From the NCBI GenBank assembly GCA_020809705.1, contig CP085826.1:6076001-6140000 (forward strand): a stretch of 64,000 nucleotides of DNA, written 5' to 3'. The notes under the pieces are model-generated. The model had not been told where the DNA came from. It saw nothing but the letters and a program-made list of their open reading frames with translations, and ran no database searches. The translations under genes and the position numbers were made by a program. Numbering within the stretch: position 1 is the stretch's first letter; every line of letters begins with the position of its first letter. Origin of the DNA: Calonectria ilicicola (lineage: Eukaryota; Ascomycota; Sordariomycetes; Hypocreales; Nectriaceae). Shown piece by piece: positions 1-14,555 of this stretch.

Positions 1-3000
1 TGCAGCTGCGCTTGAGCCGCAGCATCCTCAGAATCGTCGTCATCGCCCATCTCCTGGTCCTCGGATTCTTTCTTTTCCTCTTCGATATCTGAGAGATCAT
101 CGAGCGCATCGTCCTCAGAGTCAGTTTGATGCTCGTCGCCCAGATCCAGGTCCATCTCATCCGGAAGAGCAAGTGTGTCGTTTTCTTCCGCGGTCTGTTC
201 CTGACGGTTCATCTCTTCCTGAGCTTTCACATCTTCTTCCTCAGCGCCAGCTTCTTCGTCCTCTTGTTCGCCAGCGTCTTCTGCTTCCGGTTCCTCTGCT
301 CCGTCATTTTGCTTCGCGTCTTCATCGGCAGCCATCTGTTCGTCATCTTTCTTTTGACCCTTCGCCTTTTCTCCTTGTTGGTCCTTTTCTGCCTCGTCTT
401 CATTCTCTCCATCCCACATCTTCTCATCCACAGCAGCGGGGTCAAGATCATCAACATCTCCTGCCTCTTCATCCATGTCATCGTTCTCTTCTTCTTCTTC
501 TCCGCCATTCTTAGATCCTTCCTCCTCATCGGCTCCGTCCACACTGCCCATGTCACCCTCAAGCTCTTCGTCTGCCATATCCACGGCATCTTTTTCATCC
601 TGCATTTCTTCGTTCTTTTCCTTATTCGCTTCTTGTGCAAGCTCGGATAGATCTTCATCAGGCTGTATGTCTTTGCTGATATCTTCGGCTCCTTCTCCAT
701 CTCCAAGACCAGTTCCAGATTCTACATTGCCTGACTCACCAGAAGTTTCGTCAGACTTTTCTTGGGGAGTGCAGAATCCCTGAGAGGCAATCTGTGTGAA
801 GGCCTTCGTCATATTGTACGCCATGTGTGCTAGCGCTCTATGAATGTTGACAGATTGAGCAACAGATTGCTCACAAAGAGCAAGAAACTCGATCAGAATT
901 GGTGTCGCAACGGCCATCAATCCCATTGCTGCTTGACTCAACTGCGGTTGCTCCAAATCGATTCGCTTTATCATGTCGATACAGCTGGTTACGCCCCGAT
1001 CAATCTCCTCAATATGAAGCTTCTTGATCAAAGATTGGAATCCCTCGCTGTGTTTCGTAAGCCATCCAAACTCGTCTTCTTTTCGAGGAATCTCGTTGGC
1101 CGCTTTCCGGGCACCTTCAACAGCAACTAAGACTTTATCGCACAGGGTCGATACAGCATTCGTCAAACTCGACAACTCCAGCTCAGGTAAGTGTGTCTCA
1201 GTCTTCTCTGCGCTAACCGCGGACCATTCCCACACTTGCTTGAGAACGAAGCTCAGTTGGGGCTGCTCCGAAATCGCGGCTTCAACCTCGTTCCGGAAAA
1301 TTGCTAAGTCGGATGAGAACTCTGCTTCCGTTTTTCTACCAACTTCCGAAGAAATTCCTTCAGGTAGTCCGCTCAGAGCAAGATACTTCGACTGGAGAGT
1401 TTGGAATCGACCATGCCAAGAATTTAATTGATCAAGAACATTCTGGTGTTTTGTCTGTCCAAATTTCGCGTGAATTTCGATGAGTCGGTTAGAGAATTGA
1501 AGAATGTGAATCAACCAGCTCAGAAGACGGGTCCAATCTGACCGCATAGTCGTTTGCACCAGTGTGCCGTTCTCTGAAAATTGTCCAAGGTTCTGAAGCA
1601 ATTTTGTTGAGGCTTGAAGTGATGCAAAACTCTCAGCAGCAGACGAAATTGAATTTCTCTGTGCCACAAGCAAATTGAGCATGCCTTCGACAAATCCAAT
1701 GCTTCGTCCAACTTCCGCACCAGTAAGGTCTTCTGAGTGATCCCTGGCAGCGTTTCTGGCCTTGGGAGCAAGATCCAGAATTTTGTGGAAGTAATAATCA
1801 ATGGCTTCAGTTGACCTGTTTCCAGAAATTCCAATCGGCCGGACGGATGAGAGGACAATCGAAAGCGATTCTTGTTCAGCAAGTTTATCCTGTCCGAGAT
1901 TGTACCTCAACCCCATCTGTCGGAGGTCGCGGAGGGTGTCTGCAAATAACTTACGCTTTCTTGTTTTCAAGTGCTTGATTTGGTCTTTGTTTTCGTCAGT
2001 CAAGAAAGGTGGAGTCTCTTTTCGTAGTTCGGTCATCGACTCGTTCAGGCTAGAAACAAACTCATCCACACTTTGGGGGACTGTGCTTGTCATTCCTGGT
2101 GCATCGGAAACCTTGCGCATCACGAAAACCGTTTTTGACACATTGGCAAGTCGTCGGTGAGTGTTAGCCCAACCAGGCATAGATTTATTCATCAATGAAA
2201 AGGCCTCGGGCGCGACCTCGGCCAAAACACATTTCTCGAGAAGCTGTTGATCATGCTGCAAAGCTTCGTCAAGAAGACCTTGGTCGATAATTTGTTTGGC
2301 TTCCTGGCCCAAAATCCCACGGAACTTTCTCACTAGTCGGAAGAGTTTCTGGTGAGACTTGCGAGCGCTCTCTCGAAGAGCATTAATGTTCGTGTCTTTC
2401 CAACTGGCCACGAGAAGAACATCCTTCATCTTCTTTTCGATAGGAAGACGTCCCTTCTGAATTCCTTCCTTCATCACCTTTTCGTATCGGGAATAGTAGC
2501 CAATAAAGTTGGTCAAGGAATTGAAAATTACTTGCAAGAGTGGATAATCTTTGGTCAAAAGCTGGAGGTGACTCTGGAGTTGTCTGAGCAAGGCCAAGCG
2601 TGCTCCAAATTGGCCAATGATGGAGGTAGAGAAGTATGTTTCGAGGTTCTCGATCAAGGAGGCAGCGTAGATCTTCAATTCCTCTGCATCGGTCACCATA
2701 GACAGAGGAACGGCAATGACAACTTGATAGGCAACGAACCACCATGAGTAGGCATCATCCCGACATTTCTGCTCTTCCATGTCAAATAGGTTGGCCCAGG
2801 TTGAAAGCTCAAGTCTTCGCCAGCGAATGACTGTATCAGTGAGGTCATTGTGGAGAGGAAGGACCGCATGTTCGCGACTAGCCCACCCTCCGAATTGCCA
2901 CTCGTAAACATGACCATGTAGATATTCTACTTTGGGTAGGATCTTAGCAAGAGGCTCGGTGTGAATAAGCTCAAGTAATTTATCGCAAGCTTGCAGCACA

Positions 3001-6000
3001 TCAACCAGTGGTTGCATGTGTCCAATCTCGTCGACAAGCTGAAGTCCACGGAATCTTAATTGAATCTTGTGCACAAGGGCAACAAGTTGACGAGCCTCGG
3101 GAATATTCGCGTCCGTATAAAAGTTGTATGACTTGCCTACGGAAGCCGAGGCAATGGAGTCAATTTTGTCGTTAGCCAGAAGCATGGTGCTAGCCAGCAT
3201 CTTGCTATTGAGACCTCTATCCACATTTGAATGGTCCGCACTCTCAATAGCAATGCGATGACCCACAGCACGGCAGAGATCTTCAAGGGCTGCCATAGGT
3301 TTCTGACGTTCAAGGAAGATTCGTTTGTGGGTTTCAGCGACACGCAGAGACTGGTCGCGAACCTCGTCTCGTTTCTTGGAGGAAGAGCTGTTGCTGGTTT
3401 CTTCTTCGTCATCATAACTAGGGAAGAGTTCGTTAAATTCTTCAGTGTCCATCTCTTCCTCATCTTCAAGGCTACCGCGGAAACGGTAGAGACTACCCTT
3501 GGCAGCCTCCTCTTTACGGTCTGCCTCCAGCTTCTTGGACCACTCGTCATAAAAGTTGTGAATGCTTTCAAAAACAAGCTCACGAGCCTTGATAGAAACA
3601 CTGTCGATTCCTTCGATAGAAACAACCGCGCCCATATAGCTCAGAAACTCGAAACTTCTTGCTGAAAAATTGCCAGATTTTTGGTCCCACATAGCACCAC
3701 CGAAAAAAGGTATAACTCGAGTCAGCTCCTCGGAGGCAGCAGCAATCTTGGTAGCTGACGCTGCATCGCATAACGACAGACCAACCAAGAGACAACGCAA
3801 AAGGTTTGAGGTCGGTCGGGTCATGTCTTGGTAGGCCTCAAATCGTGCAGATAGTCGGTCCAAAAGTCTCGAAACATTCTCTTTGACGAGCTTCAGCTCT
3901 TCAGCGGCGCGGGCGGGATCAGACTCAATAGATTGAAGCGCTGCGGAAAGGCTGGGCCCGGTAACAGCTTTGAGAACGTTGGAAAATTCGGCATGGAGTC
4001 TGCTCAACTCTGATTTTTCTGGTCTGTAGATGGGCTGCACTTCTTTCGGCAAGGGACCCATCGCAGTATGCTCATCTTGGAGAATCCGGATGCGCTCACT
4101 CGTGTCTTGGCCAGTGAAACCCTTCTCAAAGACTTGGAGCGCATCAATGTTGGCATTAAGAAGATTGTGCATCTCCTCGTAAAACTCTCGCTCCATTTTA
4201 GGCCGGCTCTGTGGATCGAAAACGCGATCTGGTACATAAAGCTTGACAGTTCCAATGCTAAAATGGATCCAGGCAACTGCGGAGAGATAGGCGTGTTGCT
4301 GGGGTTTTTGGCTAGCAACAGAAAGAGCACCCATCATTGGAACAAAGTGCTCAGCAGCCACTTTCTGGAAATGCTCAACTTCAATGGCATTCAAGAATTC
4401 GTGGATGGCAGGGGAATCGGGAGAGAAAGAAATTGTTTCCTTGGATGCTTTTTCAAGAACTTGCGTAGCAATCGCACCCAGAGTTTCTCCATGGGCATTG
4501 AAAACTTCGAGAGCCAATTTCCATAATACAGAGTTTAGTCTTGGGACTGGATCAACGGATATGTCTGATGAGAGGCTCGCGAGTTGTTGCCCCATGATTG
4601 GAAGCTCTGCCTCGAGCAAGGTCAGCGAGCTCAGAGCCACTGATCCCAAAGTTTCCAGTTTCGACCAGAGAGAAGTTGAGAACTTTCCGTCCCAGGAGAA
4701 TTGGTTCTGGTATACTAGGTTTTCGACAGATTGTAGAAGGACAGCCTGTCGATTTGAGCCAGCAAGCAGTATACCAGCTTTAGTCGGGACATCAGACAAC
4801 ACCATGAGCTCTTGGCTAAGTAGGTTAGGGCCTGAACCGGCTGCCAAGGAACCAAGCATCGAGATTTGTCGCAATGTCTCGAATTCTGAAGAAAGAAACG
4901 GCTTCAAGTTAAGCGCTTCGGTTCCAATTCGTGACTCCAGGGACTCAATCTCGGCCGTAAGGTCTTTCACCAACTCATCGGCGTTGGCCACTTCGTCTCT
5001 AAGAATACCCGACGCCTTCTCGAGGGTGACCATTGCTTTTGATAGATCAGAAATCGAAGCACCTGCCTTCCATCGAAGAGCATCGAATCTGGTACCAAGG
5101 TTTTCGACTTCCAAGGCTCGATCGAGGATGGCTTTAGTAGGCATCGGAGTTGGTCGGAAGATTTGCCAAAGAGCCTCCATACTTAGACCGGTTAACAGTT
5201 TAAATCCGCTTGTAAAGTCCTTGGTCAACTTTTCCATCACATAATTAATGAAGTCACGCTCTTGACTCTCAGCGGATGCATCAAGATACTTTTGGAGCAG
5301 GTTGGAGCCTTGGGCAAGGTGTGCTTGAAATTTAGCGTCATCAAAGTCGGTTTCAGATGCAAGCCGGATGGTTCGATCGATGTAGAGCACAACGGCTCGA
5401 AGAATCCGAACTCGATCCTTCCAAGCATGAAAGGATGCAAAATTGAACCCAAGCCATTCCCGGATTGCAGTAATGGTGCCAGAAAGGAAAGAAGCGAGTT
5501 TAACAGTAGAGTCTTTCGATACAGCGGCTACTCGGCCGCTAATCAGTGATCTTTGAAGACGGTTCAGAGATGTCAACTTGTTAACTTGCGCTTGGCGGTG
5601 CTGATCATCCAGAGCTATTTGAAGACGGTAAAGATCGCGATGGAATTCCAGGCAGGCAGCGAGCCACTTTGCCTCATCCTGAACAGGGAGCAGCTGAGCT
5701 ACAGGGGAATTAATAAGAGGATGAAGGGGCTATTTTCTATTAGTGATGTGTCTATATAAAACAATAGTGCATAACATACCTTGGCATTTGGCAATCCCAG
5801 ATTGGACGATTCAGGGAGACTTGCATAAAGACGCATAATAGCAGTGGCGCTGGCCGAGCCATTGGCCGATTGAAGAAACTTAAGCAGCTGTTCCAAATTC
5901 TGCTGGAGTCCGGGCTTCTCAGTATTATCGGCAGAAATGGTATTGACAAACCGAGGAAGAAGAGAGAGGTCAGTAAATGACAAGGTTTCAAGGGCGATTT

Positions 6001-9000
6001 TGGTCACTTCAAACCCATTTGTCCTGTCGCGGGTAGACTCTGACATCGTACAAGACGTATCATATCGCTGCAAACTACTCTCAATGCCTGTCACCCTCTC
6101 AAAGTAAGTCTCCATTTCGGGAGGGGGACTGTGAATATGAATTTCGACAGCACGGTTTCGCATAGCTCGCGAAAGCTCACCATATCGAGGATCCATAGTC
6201 AAGAAAATTCGGAAGTCAGGGTGAGGTTTGACGATTCTGGGTTCACCACCTGGACCGCAATGCTCATTGATGCTCAAGAATCCGTTAGGCTCAAGAAGAG
6301 AGTTGAGTCTATCCAAAACGGAAGCATTGCACATGTTCGCATTGTCCAAAACTAGCCATTGTCCTTGCTGCAAAGCTTTAACAATGACTCCATCCAGCCA
6401 CTCAAAGCGAGGATTCTCTAGAACCAAAGGGCCTTTTAGTAGGATCAGGGTCTTGGAAAGAGCCACAGCTACCTCAGAGTCGTCGGGTAGACGAGTAAGG
6501 AGAGCTTCGGCCGAGGAAGTGATCGTAGACAAAGAGTTGGTATCGCCTACAAATCCATCAAGTAGATGGAGAATTTCCAAAACTTCCTTGGGAACTTCTC
6601 CCGGAACCACAGACATGACGGAAGTCTGCAGAATCTCTTGCAGGGTCCGAAGGGTAGCGTTGACTTCGCGCAAGGGGTCAGCTTGTTCAAAACCACCGAC
6701 AAGATCCATTGTATCAATATCTGCGTTCATAGGGAAAACCACAAGCGACTTTCCAGCAAGAGCGGCGACATGTTCAAGAAGAGCAGATTTGCCATACCCA
6801 GAGGGGCTACTCAGAATGCAGGGCATATCTTGCTTCACGCAAATCATGAGAGACTCCAGTTCGGGAAGTCGCGATACGATATCAATATTTGGAAGCTTCT
6901 CTGGCTGAGAATTCAGGTCTCGTGTAAGAAGGGCAAGGCCAACTTGTCCAACACTCGGATTGACATCATGATAGAGGGTGCGAGTGCGGGGAGGTGAGCC
7001 AGAGACCAGGCTGAAAAGTTTGCTCACTTCCTCTTGGTCCCGTTCTGTGCGGAATCGCTGTTTGACAATAATGTCGAGGAAATCATCCGCTTGGGCAGTT
7101 TGAAGAAGGGGATCAGGAGAATTGAGAAGCTTCAGCCATCGGAGAACGTCACGAAGATTGAACTCCCAGGGACTGCCCTGCACGCCGAAAGACCTCTCAA
7201 CCACCAGCTGGTGCTCAAGGTCCGAAACGAACTGAATCAAGGTGCTAATCACCTCGGGCGATGTGTTTGGATAGTTGTGCGCAGCGATTAGTTTGAGATC
7301 ATCATCCGAGAAAACATCGGCATAGACAACGATGAAACGATTGACGAAGGATGCGGGCAATCCTTTGCGGCCACCTCCTTGGTGATGAGGATTCTGTGCA
7401 GCGAATAGCCGGAAATCAGGGTGTCGCTTGAATACTTGGTCAAGCTCCGAAACGTAAACTTCACCACGATGATCAAGACAGGCGTTGAGACCCTCAAGGA
7501 CAGATTGAGAGGCAAGGTTCATTTCGTCAAGAAGGACCCATTCACCTTTCTGCATGGCCTGAAGGAATGGCGCATCCCTCCATGCAAAGTTACCAGCTTC
7601 GGCTCCTTCAACTGGAACATCAGTACCAAACAGATCCATCAAATCGGTCTGGTCCGAAAGATTGATTCGCGTAAGTGGCCGACCACATGCTTGCGATAAA
7701 GCCGCCACTAATGTAGTCTTTCCAACACCAGGACTTCCTTCAAGAAGAATTGGTTTTTGCATCTGCAGTGCTCGAAGGACTCTCATTGCGTTGAGTCGTG
7801 TGGTTGGTGCATGGAATGCGAATCCCGGGTCTGCTACACCTGACTGATCGCGTGGGACGCTGAAATGCCCGATGGTGAGAGACTTGTCATCCATTCTCAG
7901 TTTAGGATGCGTCTGGTATACTTGAGACACATCTTGACCAATCAGTTCGCTTAGTTTTGCTAGACATGTTTGTCTTTGTTCGTTGATTGATTTGGGATCA
8001 GTGGCAAGAATGGCAGAAGGGTTTGCACCAATGCTGTCGATGAAAATAGTAGCAGCTCCATGTACAAGAGAAACAACCGGATCATCAGATTGGAAATTAT
8101 TAATGAATTGGACCCAAACCAGGATTTCTCGAACTGAGAATGGAGCCGTGGCCATTGCCCTAAATGTCTGCCCAAACCAAGCAGCGAATTTGACGACAAC
8201 GTCCACCAGCTTCTTTGATCCACCAGCCAGCTTTGTTCGGACAATATCGTAGATATCATCGCTCTGTGATAGTGGAGGAACCCAAATCTCAGTAAATCGA
8301 TTTCGCAAAGCAGGCGATAGCTCCTTTTTACCAAAGTCACCACCAGGGTTCATAGTGGCGAAAAATTGAAACCCATTCGCTCCAACAACAAACGAGTTAT
8401 CAACTCCCTTTTCAGCGAGCAAAAGGGTTCTCTGGGGCTCAAGTACTGAGTTCAACCTCTCAAGGACGGAATCATCTGCGAGAGAAATTTCGTCAAGCAA
8501 GAAGAAATGACCCTCTCTCATGGCTTCCACAAGGCTACCATCCGCCCATTCAAACAACGCCTTACTACGGCTCTCGTTCGAAGCAATTCTTTCTTGAATT
8601 TGGTCTGGAATCTTCTCGCTGGGTTGTTCGTCAAGCGTTTTGTATCGCTCAAGCCTATCCTCGACCGACCCAGAGAGATCAATGCCCAAAGATTTCAGTA
8701 CAGTCTGTAGGTCTGCATCGAGGGCTTCGATAATGGCACCTCGGTTGCGAACAGGTCTTTGAGATCCAATAAGGTCACCTGTTTCTGTGTTTTGATGGGC
8801 ATTGACGATATGCAACTGCTGCTGCAAGGCTTCAGCGAGAAGTTGAACAACTGTAGTCTTTCCACAGCCAGTTTCACCAACGAGGAGGACAGGCTCGTTA
8901 TTCCGCAAGGCTCGTGATACAAGCACATAAAGGCGACGCATAGCATGAGTCCATACCACACCTTGGCTGTTCTCCCTCTTGCTGAGATGTTTAAGCTCTG

Positions 9001-12000
9001 GTGCAACGTCGGCAGAATACATCTCCTGTGGGTCGACTTTAACCTTGAATACCTTTTCAATAACTTCCTTCACAGCGATTCGTTCGTCTTCATCCCTCAC
9101 TCTCTCGGCAAGAAGCATAAACCCGTGGGCTGCGATTTCCTCACGGGTATCAGCTTCTCTCAGAGCCCAACGAAACAAGTCTCGAAGGGTAGCAAAACTG
9201 TCTTTCTGTTCAAACAATCTGCTTGTTTGTCTAAGACGGGAGAGTTCCTTGTAGACCGTCACGATTCGCCTGCAGTCAGGGGGTGATGTGTTCCGACTGC
9301 GCTGCTGCAGGATAAATTCGAGCTCATCCTCAGGGATATCATCAAAGTGCAGTTCAAGGAATCGATTTCGGAAAGCCCGAGAGAGCACCTTTCTACCACC
9401 ATAGAGACCTGGAGGGTTTTGTGTGGCGAAGAGAATAAAATTTTCATGTGGTCGAACAATTTCTTGGGTTTCCGGAATCAAGAGCTCTCGGTTATCATCC
9501 AGTAGTCTATTCAATGCTTCAAGGACATCAGTTGGTGCCAGGTTCAGTTCATCAAGTACGATCCAGTGACCCTTGCGCATCGCTTGTACGAGAATACCTT
9601 CCTGGAAACGCAGCTTTCCATCGGCTCCAGAAACATAAGTACCTAGGTATTCTTGGAGATCGGTGTGCTCGTGGTTGTTAATGCGCACAAACTTGTTGCC
9701 TGTAAAGTTTGCCAAATACTCAATCATACTTGTCTTTCCTGCAGAAGTCGGACCTTGGATGAGAATTGGGAAACGGCGTGTAGAAGTTGCTCTAACGAGG
9801 TTGAGAAGGTTGCGTTCCACATATGGGGTGATAATGTAGTCGTCTCTCTCAATTGGAGTTTCCTCTCCTTGAAAGAGCCAATACTGTCGGTCTCTGTTCT
9901 TATTCTTGAATCTCACATACTCCTTGCCATCATTAGGGTGTTTGGGTGGTTGCGACAGCAGCGATTGAGAATTCCCATGCCTTTCAAAGATGTGGTGAGA
10001 GATCAGAGGTACAAGCATTTTCTCGGATTCTCGGTCAAGAAGTGTAAGAAATCCCATGGAGAAACCTTCATACAACGCTCGTCTGATGCCATAGAATGGA
10101 GCAATCACGTTCACATAGCTCAAAACTCGCGTGAGGGTTCGGAGACTGAAATGAGGGACCTCATTAGCACCGTCAACTAATCGCTTCTCCTCAGCCAGAC
10201 GTTTCGTATTGAGATAGAGTCGTGCGATATCATCAGCTGCCTGGTCATTTTTACTACTGCTGCTGCCCAAGTATGTCTTGATAATTGTCAGAAGGTCTTT
10301 GAGGTCTTTGTCGGGGCTGGAAACATAGAGCTCGGTGAATCTTGATCTGATACCAATAGGTAGATCACGTTTTCCGACATCTGTTGCAGGGTTCATTGCT
10401 CCAAAGATACGGAAGTTAGGGTGTGCTTCAATCTTCTCGATTTCTCCTGTTTCAGACAATAGAATAGACGGTCTTTCATCGGGTCCTGTAAGTAGGTCTG
10501 CGATACTCTCCAGGGTGTCAGGTGAGGCCAGGTTGATTTCGTCCAAAAGCACCCAATCTCCATTTCGGACTGCTTTAACCAAGTTTCCTTCCACAAAGGA
10601 GAAGGCAAAACTATCGCCGCCTGAGATCTGGACTTCGAATTGCCCAAGGTTGCGAGCAAACATATCCCATCGCGGTCTTAGATCACGCAGGTTTTGTAAT
10701 TTTGACTGCGTTTTTCGACGTTTCGTCGGTTGTTCGTCTCCATTCCTCGTTTCTGACTGTTCATTATGCGCTCGCTCAAGCTGGCTCACAATCTGCTTAA
10801 ACATTTTCGGCGCTTCCTTCCAGAGTTTTGTCACTTTCGACCATTGTCCCTTGGCAAAACACTTTCCAACCTGCTCAAGATACTTCTGGTTCTTTGATGC
10901 AGATATTCCTGTTGCGGAAAAAAGATCTTCGAATTCTTCCTTCAGAGGCACAGCCAAACTTCGCATGTTGACAGGTTTGAACCCACCAAGAAGATCTCCC
11001 ACTTCACTCTGTTGTGAAAGGTTCACGGCAATCAGCTTATGGCCGAGTGATTCGGCAAGTTGCTGTACGACAGTTGTCTTTCCAATACCAGTTTCACCAA
11101 CAAGTAGCACTGGCTCGTTTAATTTGACGGCAACGGAGATCTGCTCCAGGAGCTTCTTTGCGTGTGCCGTGCTGGCAAATGGACGTTTCGACTTCTGAAC
11201 TCGACCGCTCAACTTCTTTTTCCGTAATATCACTCGCCCAATGCTGAATTGAGTTTCGCTCTCCTCCAAAGGGGGTATATTGGCAGAGATGTAATGTTCT
11301 GCCCGATCTTTGGAGAGTTGCATTTCCTCTGCGATCGCATAGATCAGTTGCTTTCCCAGCTCCTGATCCGGACAGCTTCCCACAAAACAATCAACAGCCT
11401 CCATGAACATCCAGTCCCGGGTTGTTTCGCTAATAGGTTCATCCCCTGACGTAGCACCAGCCGCAATCAAGCATTCCCGCAATCTGCGACACCATTTCAA
11501 AAGATCTCTCAGCGTCATTTGACGATCCATGACACCGCGACTCCCTGACATCATGGTTGGGTTTTTGCTAAGACGAGAGAGGCGATTGTAAACGGCCAAG
11601 ATTCCTGCGATGTACTTTTCCAGAATTGGATACGTCTGCAGTATGACATCCTTCAACTCTGAGGGCTCAAGTGATTTCGTGTATAGGGACTGCCAAAAAC
11701 GTATTCCCACAAGACTGGGGAGGTTCTCTCGCCCATTCATGCCACGCGATGTTCTGACGGTTGCAAAAAGTCGGAAAGTGCTAGCTGCTTGGATTCGTTC
11801 TCCTCGGCTTGGGATAAGGAGTTCCTTACGCTCAATCAGTGGGAGGAGCGTGCTCAGTACTTCGGTTGGTGCTCGGTCCAGGTCTTCGACAAGTACCCAT
11901 CTTCCCTCCCGAACCGCAGTTGTCAAAACACCAGGGCGCCATTGAAAGCTTCCTGGCTTGGAATCAGTAGAGTACAATCCAATGAGCATTTTAGCATCAG

Positions 12001-13018
12001 TTTGCTCATTTAGGTGCAGAGTCACCATGTTCGAGTACATGCCAAGCTGCTTGGCAATCTCATGGACAAGGGCAGTCTTGCCTACACCAGGCAGGCCATG
12101 GAGCAGTATGGGATCAGAACTGCGGAGCATGGTTGCAAGGCGTTGAAGATTATCGGTTGTTGTATCAGTCAATACAAGATTTGAGGGTTCTCCTGAGGGC
12201 CCGAAGGGACGTGGCAAAATAACGTCGCCATAAGAAACAACATACGGAGTGAGTGATTGAACACATGGAGATTCGCTAACTTCACCATCCTGCGTTGATT
12301 GCAGCTTCTGGCGAAGAGTGATGACGGATTTCACTCGAGCTTGTTCATGCAGTGATAAAAATCCATAATCAATCGATTTACCATCAAAATCTGCGATAAT
12401 AGCCTCGTCCTTTCCGACATGCTCTTGAATAAGGGATTCGAGCTTCGAATCCGATCCGTGGAGTAACTGTGTGAAAACTCTGATAGCGAGGTATCTCACA
12501 GCTCTGCTAGGATGATGGAACAGTGTCTGCATAAACGCTGGGGAGGTAAGTGGCGCAAAATTACGCGAATCGAAGCAAATGAGTCGCCATGAAGCCAATA
12601 GATTTTGCAAAATTTCTGCTTCATCTTGTGGTGCTGACTCTTCATCAAGCCTTGGTGGTGGTAGGCGCAGAGAATGAGAGCTTGATGTTGATTGACCTTG
12701 GGAGGGGCGCTCAAAAAAATCTGAAAGAAAAGGTGCAAAAGGCAACAATCTGGATAGCGCAGAGTATATTCGCGTCCGCTGCTGGTCATTTCCTGGGTTC
12801 AGAATCCATCGTGCGCAGATGTCGGGAAACACTTTCTCGAAGTGCACAAAGATTCTCTCTGTAAGTGACGGAATGAGAGCCGCCTGTGAAACAGCATCAA
12901 GCAGCTTCGTCGATGACTGGTCTTTGATATTGGCCAGTAATTCTGAGGGCAGATGATCCAGTACAGTCGCATCCTGGAGGAGCGACCTCCTCTGCCGCGA
13001 GACATCAACCATGGCCAT
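1..13018 (-). CDS. MDN1: Midasin (AAA ATPase of pre-60S ribosome maturation), C-terminus cut off by window edge
   Basis: Giant dynein-like AAA+ ATPase that strips assembly factors from pre-60S particles in nucleolus and nucleoplasm. Start is the first ATG at 13018 (MAMVDVSRQRR). Exon 1 (13018-5780) encodes 2413 residues with six Walker A motifs: GLPGVGKT (~305), GETGIGKT (~641), GPTSAGKT (~1084), GETGCGKT (~1376), GSPGVGKT (~1758) and SPSGYGKS (~2063). One 86-bp intron (5694-5779, GTATGT to CAG, phase 0) leads to exon 2, open from 5693 to base 1 (about 1897 codons). Exon 2 holds the helical linker and then, below about base 800, a strongly Asp/Glu-rich segment. Visible length is about 4310 residues; the family is near 4900, so the rest of the acidic region and the C-terminal MIDAS (VWA) domain, which contacts Rsa4 and Ytm1, lie outside. 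A Lys/Arg-rich insert (KRRK) sits in the second AAA region. Confidence 0.97.
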
Positions 13019-13939
13019 GATTGAGTCTGTGTCGACGATTTTCGCTGTCGTAGCTGTTGACTTCCTTCACCTCACATGCAGTCTGGGAACTTTTTTTTGA
13101 GATGCAGGGATCTTTTTTTCGGCGATGGCACCACAAATTTCCGGGCCAGTCAATGACCCACTTCTGTCACATCCCACCTTACCCTGCAGAACGCTCTCAT
13201 GTCGTCCCCTCGAAAATGAATGTAAATAATAGTTGACGGCATGGATACTCTTGTGACGTTTTGTTTTATCTTTCTCTCTAACCACGTGTGTATTTTTCTG
13301 GGGAGGGTATCAAAGTTGGTGGCTTTTTCAATTCTTACCGTTAAAATTTAACGTTAAGACTTGGTGATAAGAGCGAATGGCCACAATTCATGTTCGTTTT
13401 AACAAATTTTTAATAAATCGACAAATTTAAGACATAAAAAGTACATACCTAAGATAAAACCAGAATTCAGTAGAATTTTTTATCTTTTAAACAATTAAAA
13501 TAGTCTTGTCATACACATCAACCCATTTTCGATACTCAAAGTAGTGATAACCTGATTGCTAAAACTCACCCCGCGATTGGTCTCACAAAATGACATGTTT
13601 AAGTGCAAATTATCATTTACTAATATCCTTTATACTGAGAGAGCCAATGGGTCGTGGGAATAAAATACAAATCAAAACATACCATAAAATTTTACAGAAA
13701 ATTTAGAAATCGACTCGGCAAGTGTTCCATCACGAATGCTAAGTGCTCATGACATGGTTTCTTGGGCATGAATGGGTTGATTCTTGAGAGCACGGGCCAT
13801 ATTTCCACGTGACAACACCGTTAGCCTTCCAAGGATTGTCGACAGCTTCGAAAAACTTCAAGACGTCCCTCTGACGCCCGCACGCGACGACTCCCACCAC
13901 GAATTGAGCCACCCCACAGCCCAATCTTCCACAGAAACA
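13019..13939. promoter_or_regulatory. Divergent intergenic region between MDN1 and MRPL12
   Basis: No gene seen. It must carry both promoters. About 13310-13740 is clearly A+T-rich compared with its flanks and includes a TTAACGTTAA-like palindromic stretch near 13345. An ATTGG (reverse CCAAT) lies near 13576, on the MRPL12 side. Confidence 0.5.
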
Positions 13940-14555
13940 ATGGCCATGTCTTGTCGATCCGCCGCGCAGAGCTGCGCTCGCCAGCTCCGATCTACCAGCG
14001 CCGCCCGAGCCCCTGCACAGTTCCTCCGTGCCTCCGCTGCCTCGAGACGGTGGAACTCGACTGAGGCTGCAGCTCCCGTCAACCCCAAGATCCAGACCAT
14101 TGTCGACCAGATCAGCCAGTTGACCCTTCTCGAGACTGCCGACCTCGTCTCCAGCCTCAAGGTAGGATGGCGTGCCTTAATTGGAATTGGCGCATGGCAA
14201 CATAGGCTGACCTGATTTTTTTTAATAGAGCAAGCTCAACATCCCCGATATGCCCATAGGCGGATTCGCCGCTGCTGCCCCCGCCGCTGCCCCAGCTGCC
14301 GTCGAGGAGGCTGAGGAAGCCGCCCCCGCCGCTGCTGAGAAGTCCCTCTTCACCCTCAAGCTGCAAGCATTCGATGCCGCTTCCAAGGCCAAGGTCATTA
14401 AAGAGGTCAAGAACATGCTCGGCCTGAGCTTGGTGGACAGCAAGAAGTTTGTCGAGAGCGCACCCAAGATGATGAAGGAGAACGTTCCCAAAGAGGATGC
14501 GGATAAGATTATTGCCACGATGAAGGAGCTTGGTGCCACCGTGGTTATGGAATAA
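13940..14555 (+). CDS. MRPL12: Mitochondrial large-subunit ribosomal protein bL12m (MRPL12 / Mnp1-like)
   Basis: L7/L12 stalk protein of the mitochondrial ribosome, which recruits translation factors. Two exons, 13940-14161 and 14229-14555, joined by a 67-bp phase-0 intron (GTAGGA to ATAG), give 182 residues. Residues 1 to about 40 are rich in Arg, Ser and Ala with almost no acidic residues, as in a mitochondrial presequence (RRWNST near its end). Then come the N-terminal dimerisation helices (LLETADLVSSLK), an Ala/Pro/Glu hinge, and the conserved C-terminal domain (KIAVIK-like AKVIKEVKNMLGLSLVDSKK ending ELGATVVME). The ATG at 13940 is preferred over an in-frame ATG at 13784, because only the shorter form puts a presequence at the very N-terminus. 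Divergent from MDN1, convergent with CTK3. Confidence 0.95.

Noticed and set aside
227..706. Overlapping charged and hydrophobic open frames at the left edge
   Set aside because: Shadows of the Asp/Glu-rich coding region of midasin, whose open frame runs through them.
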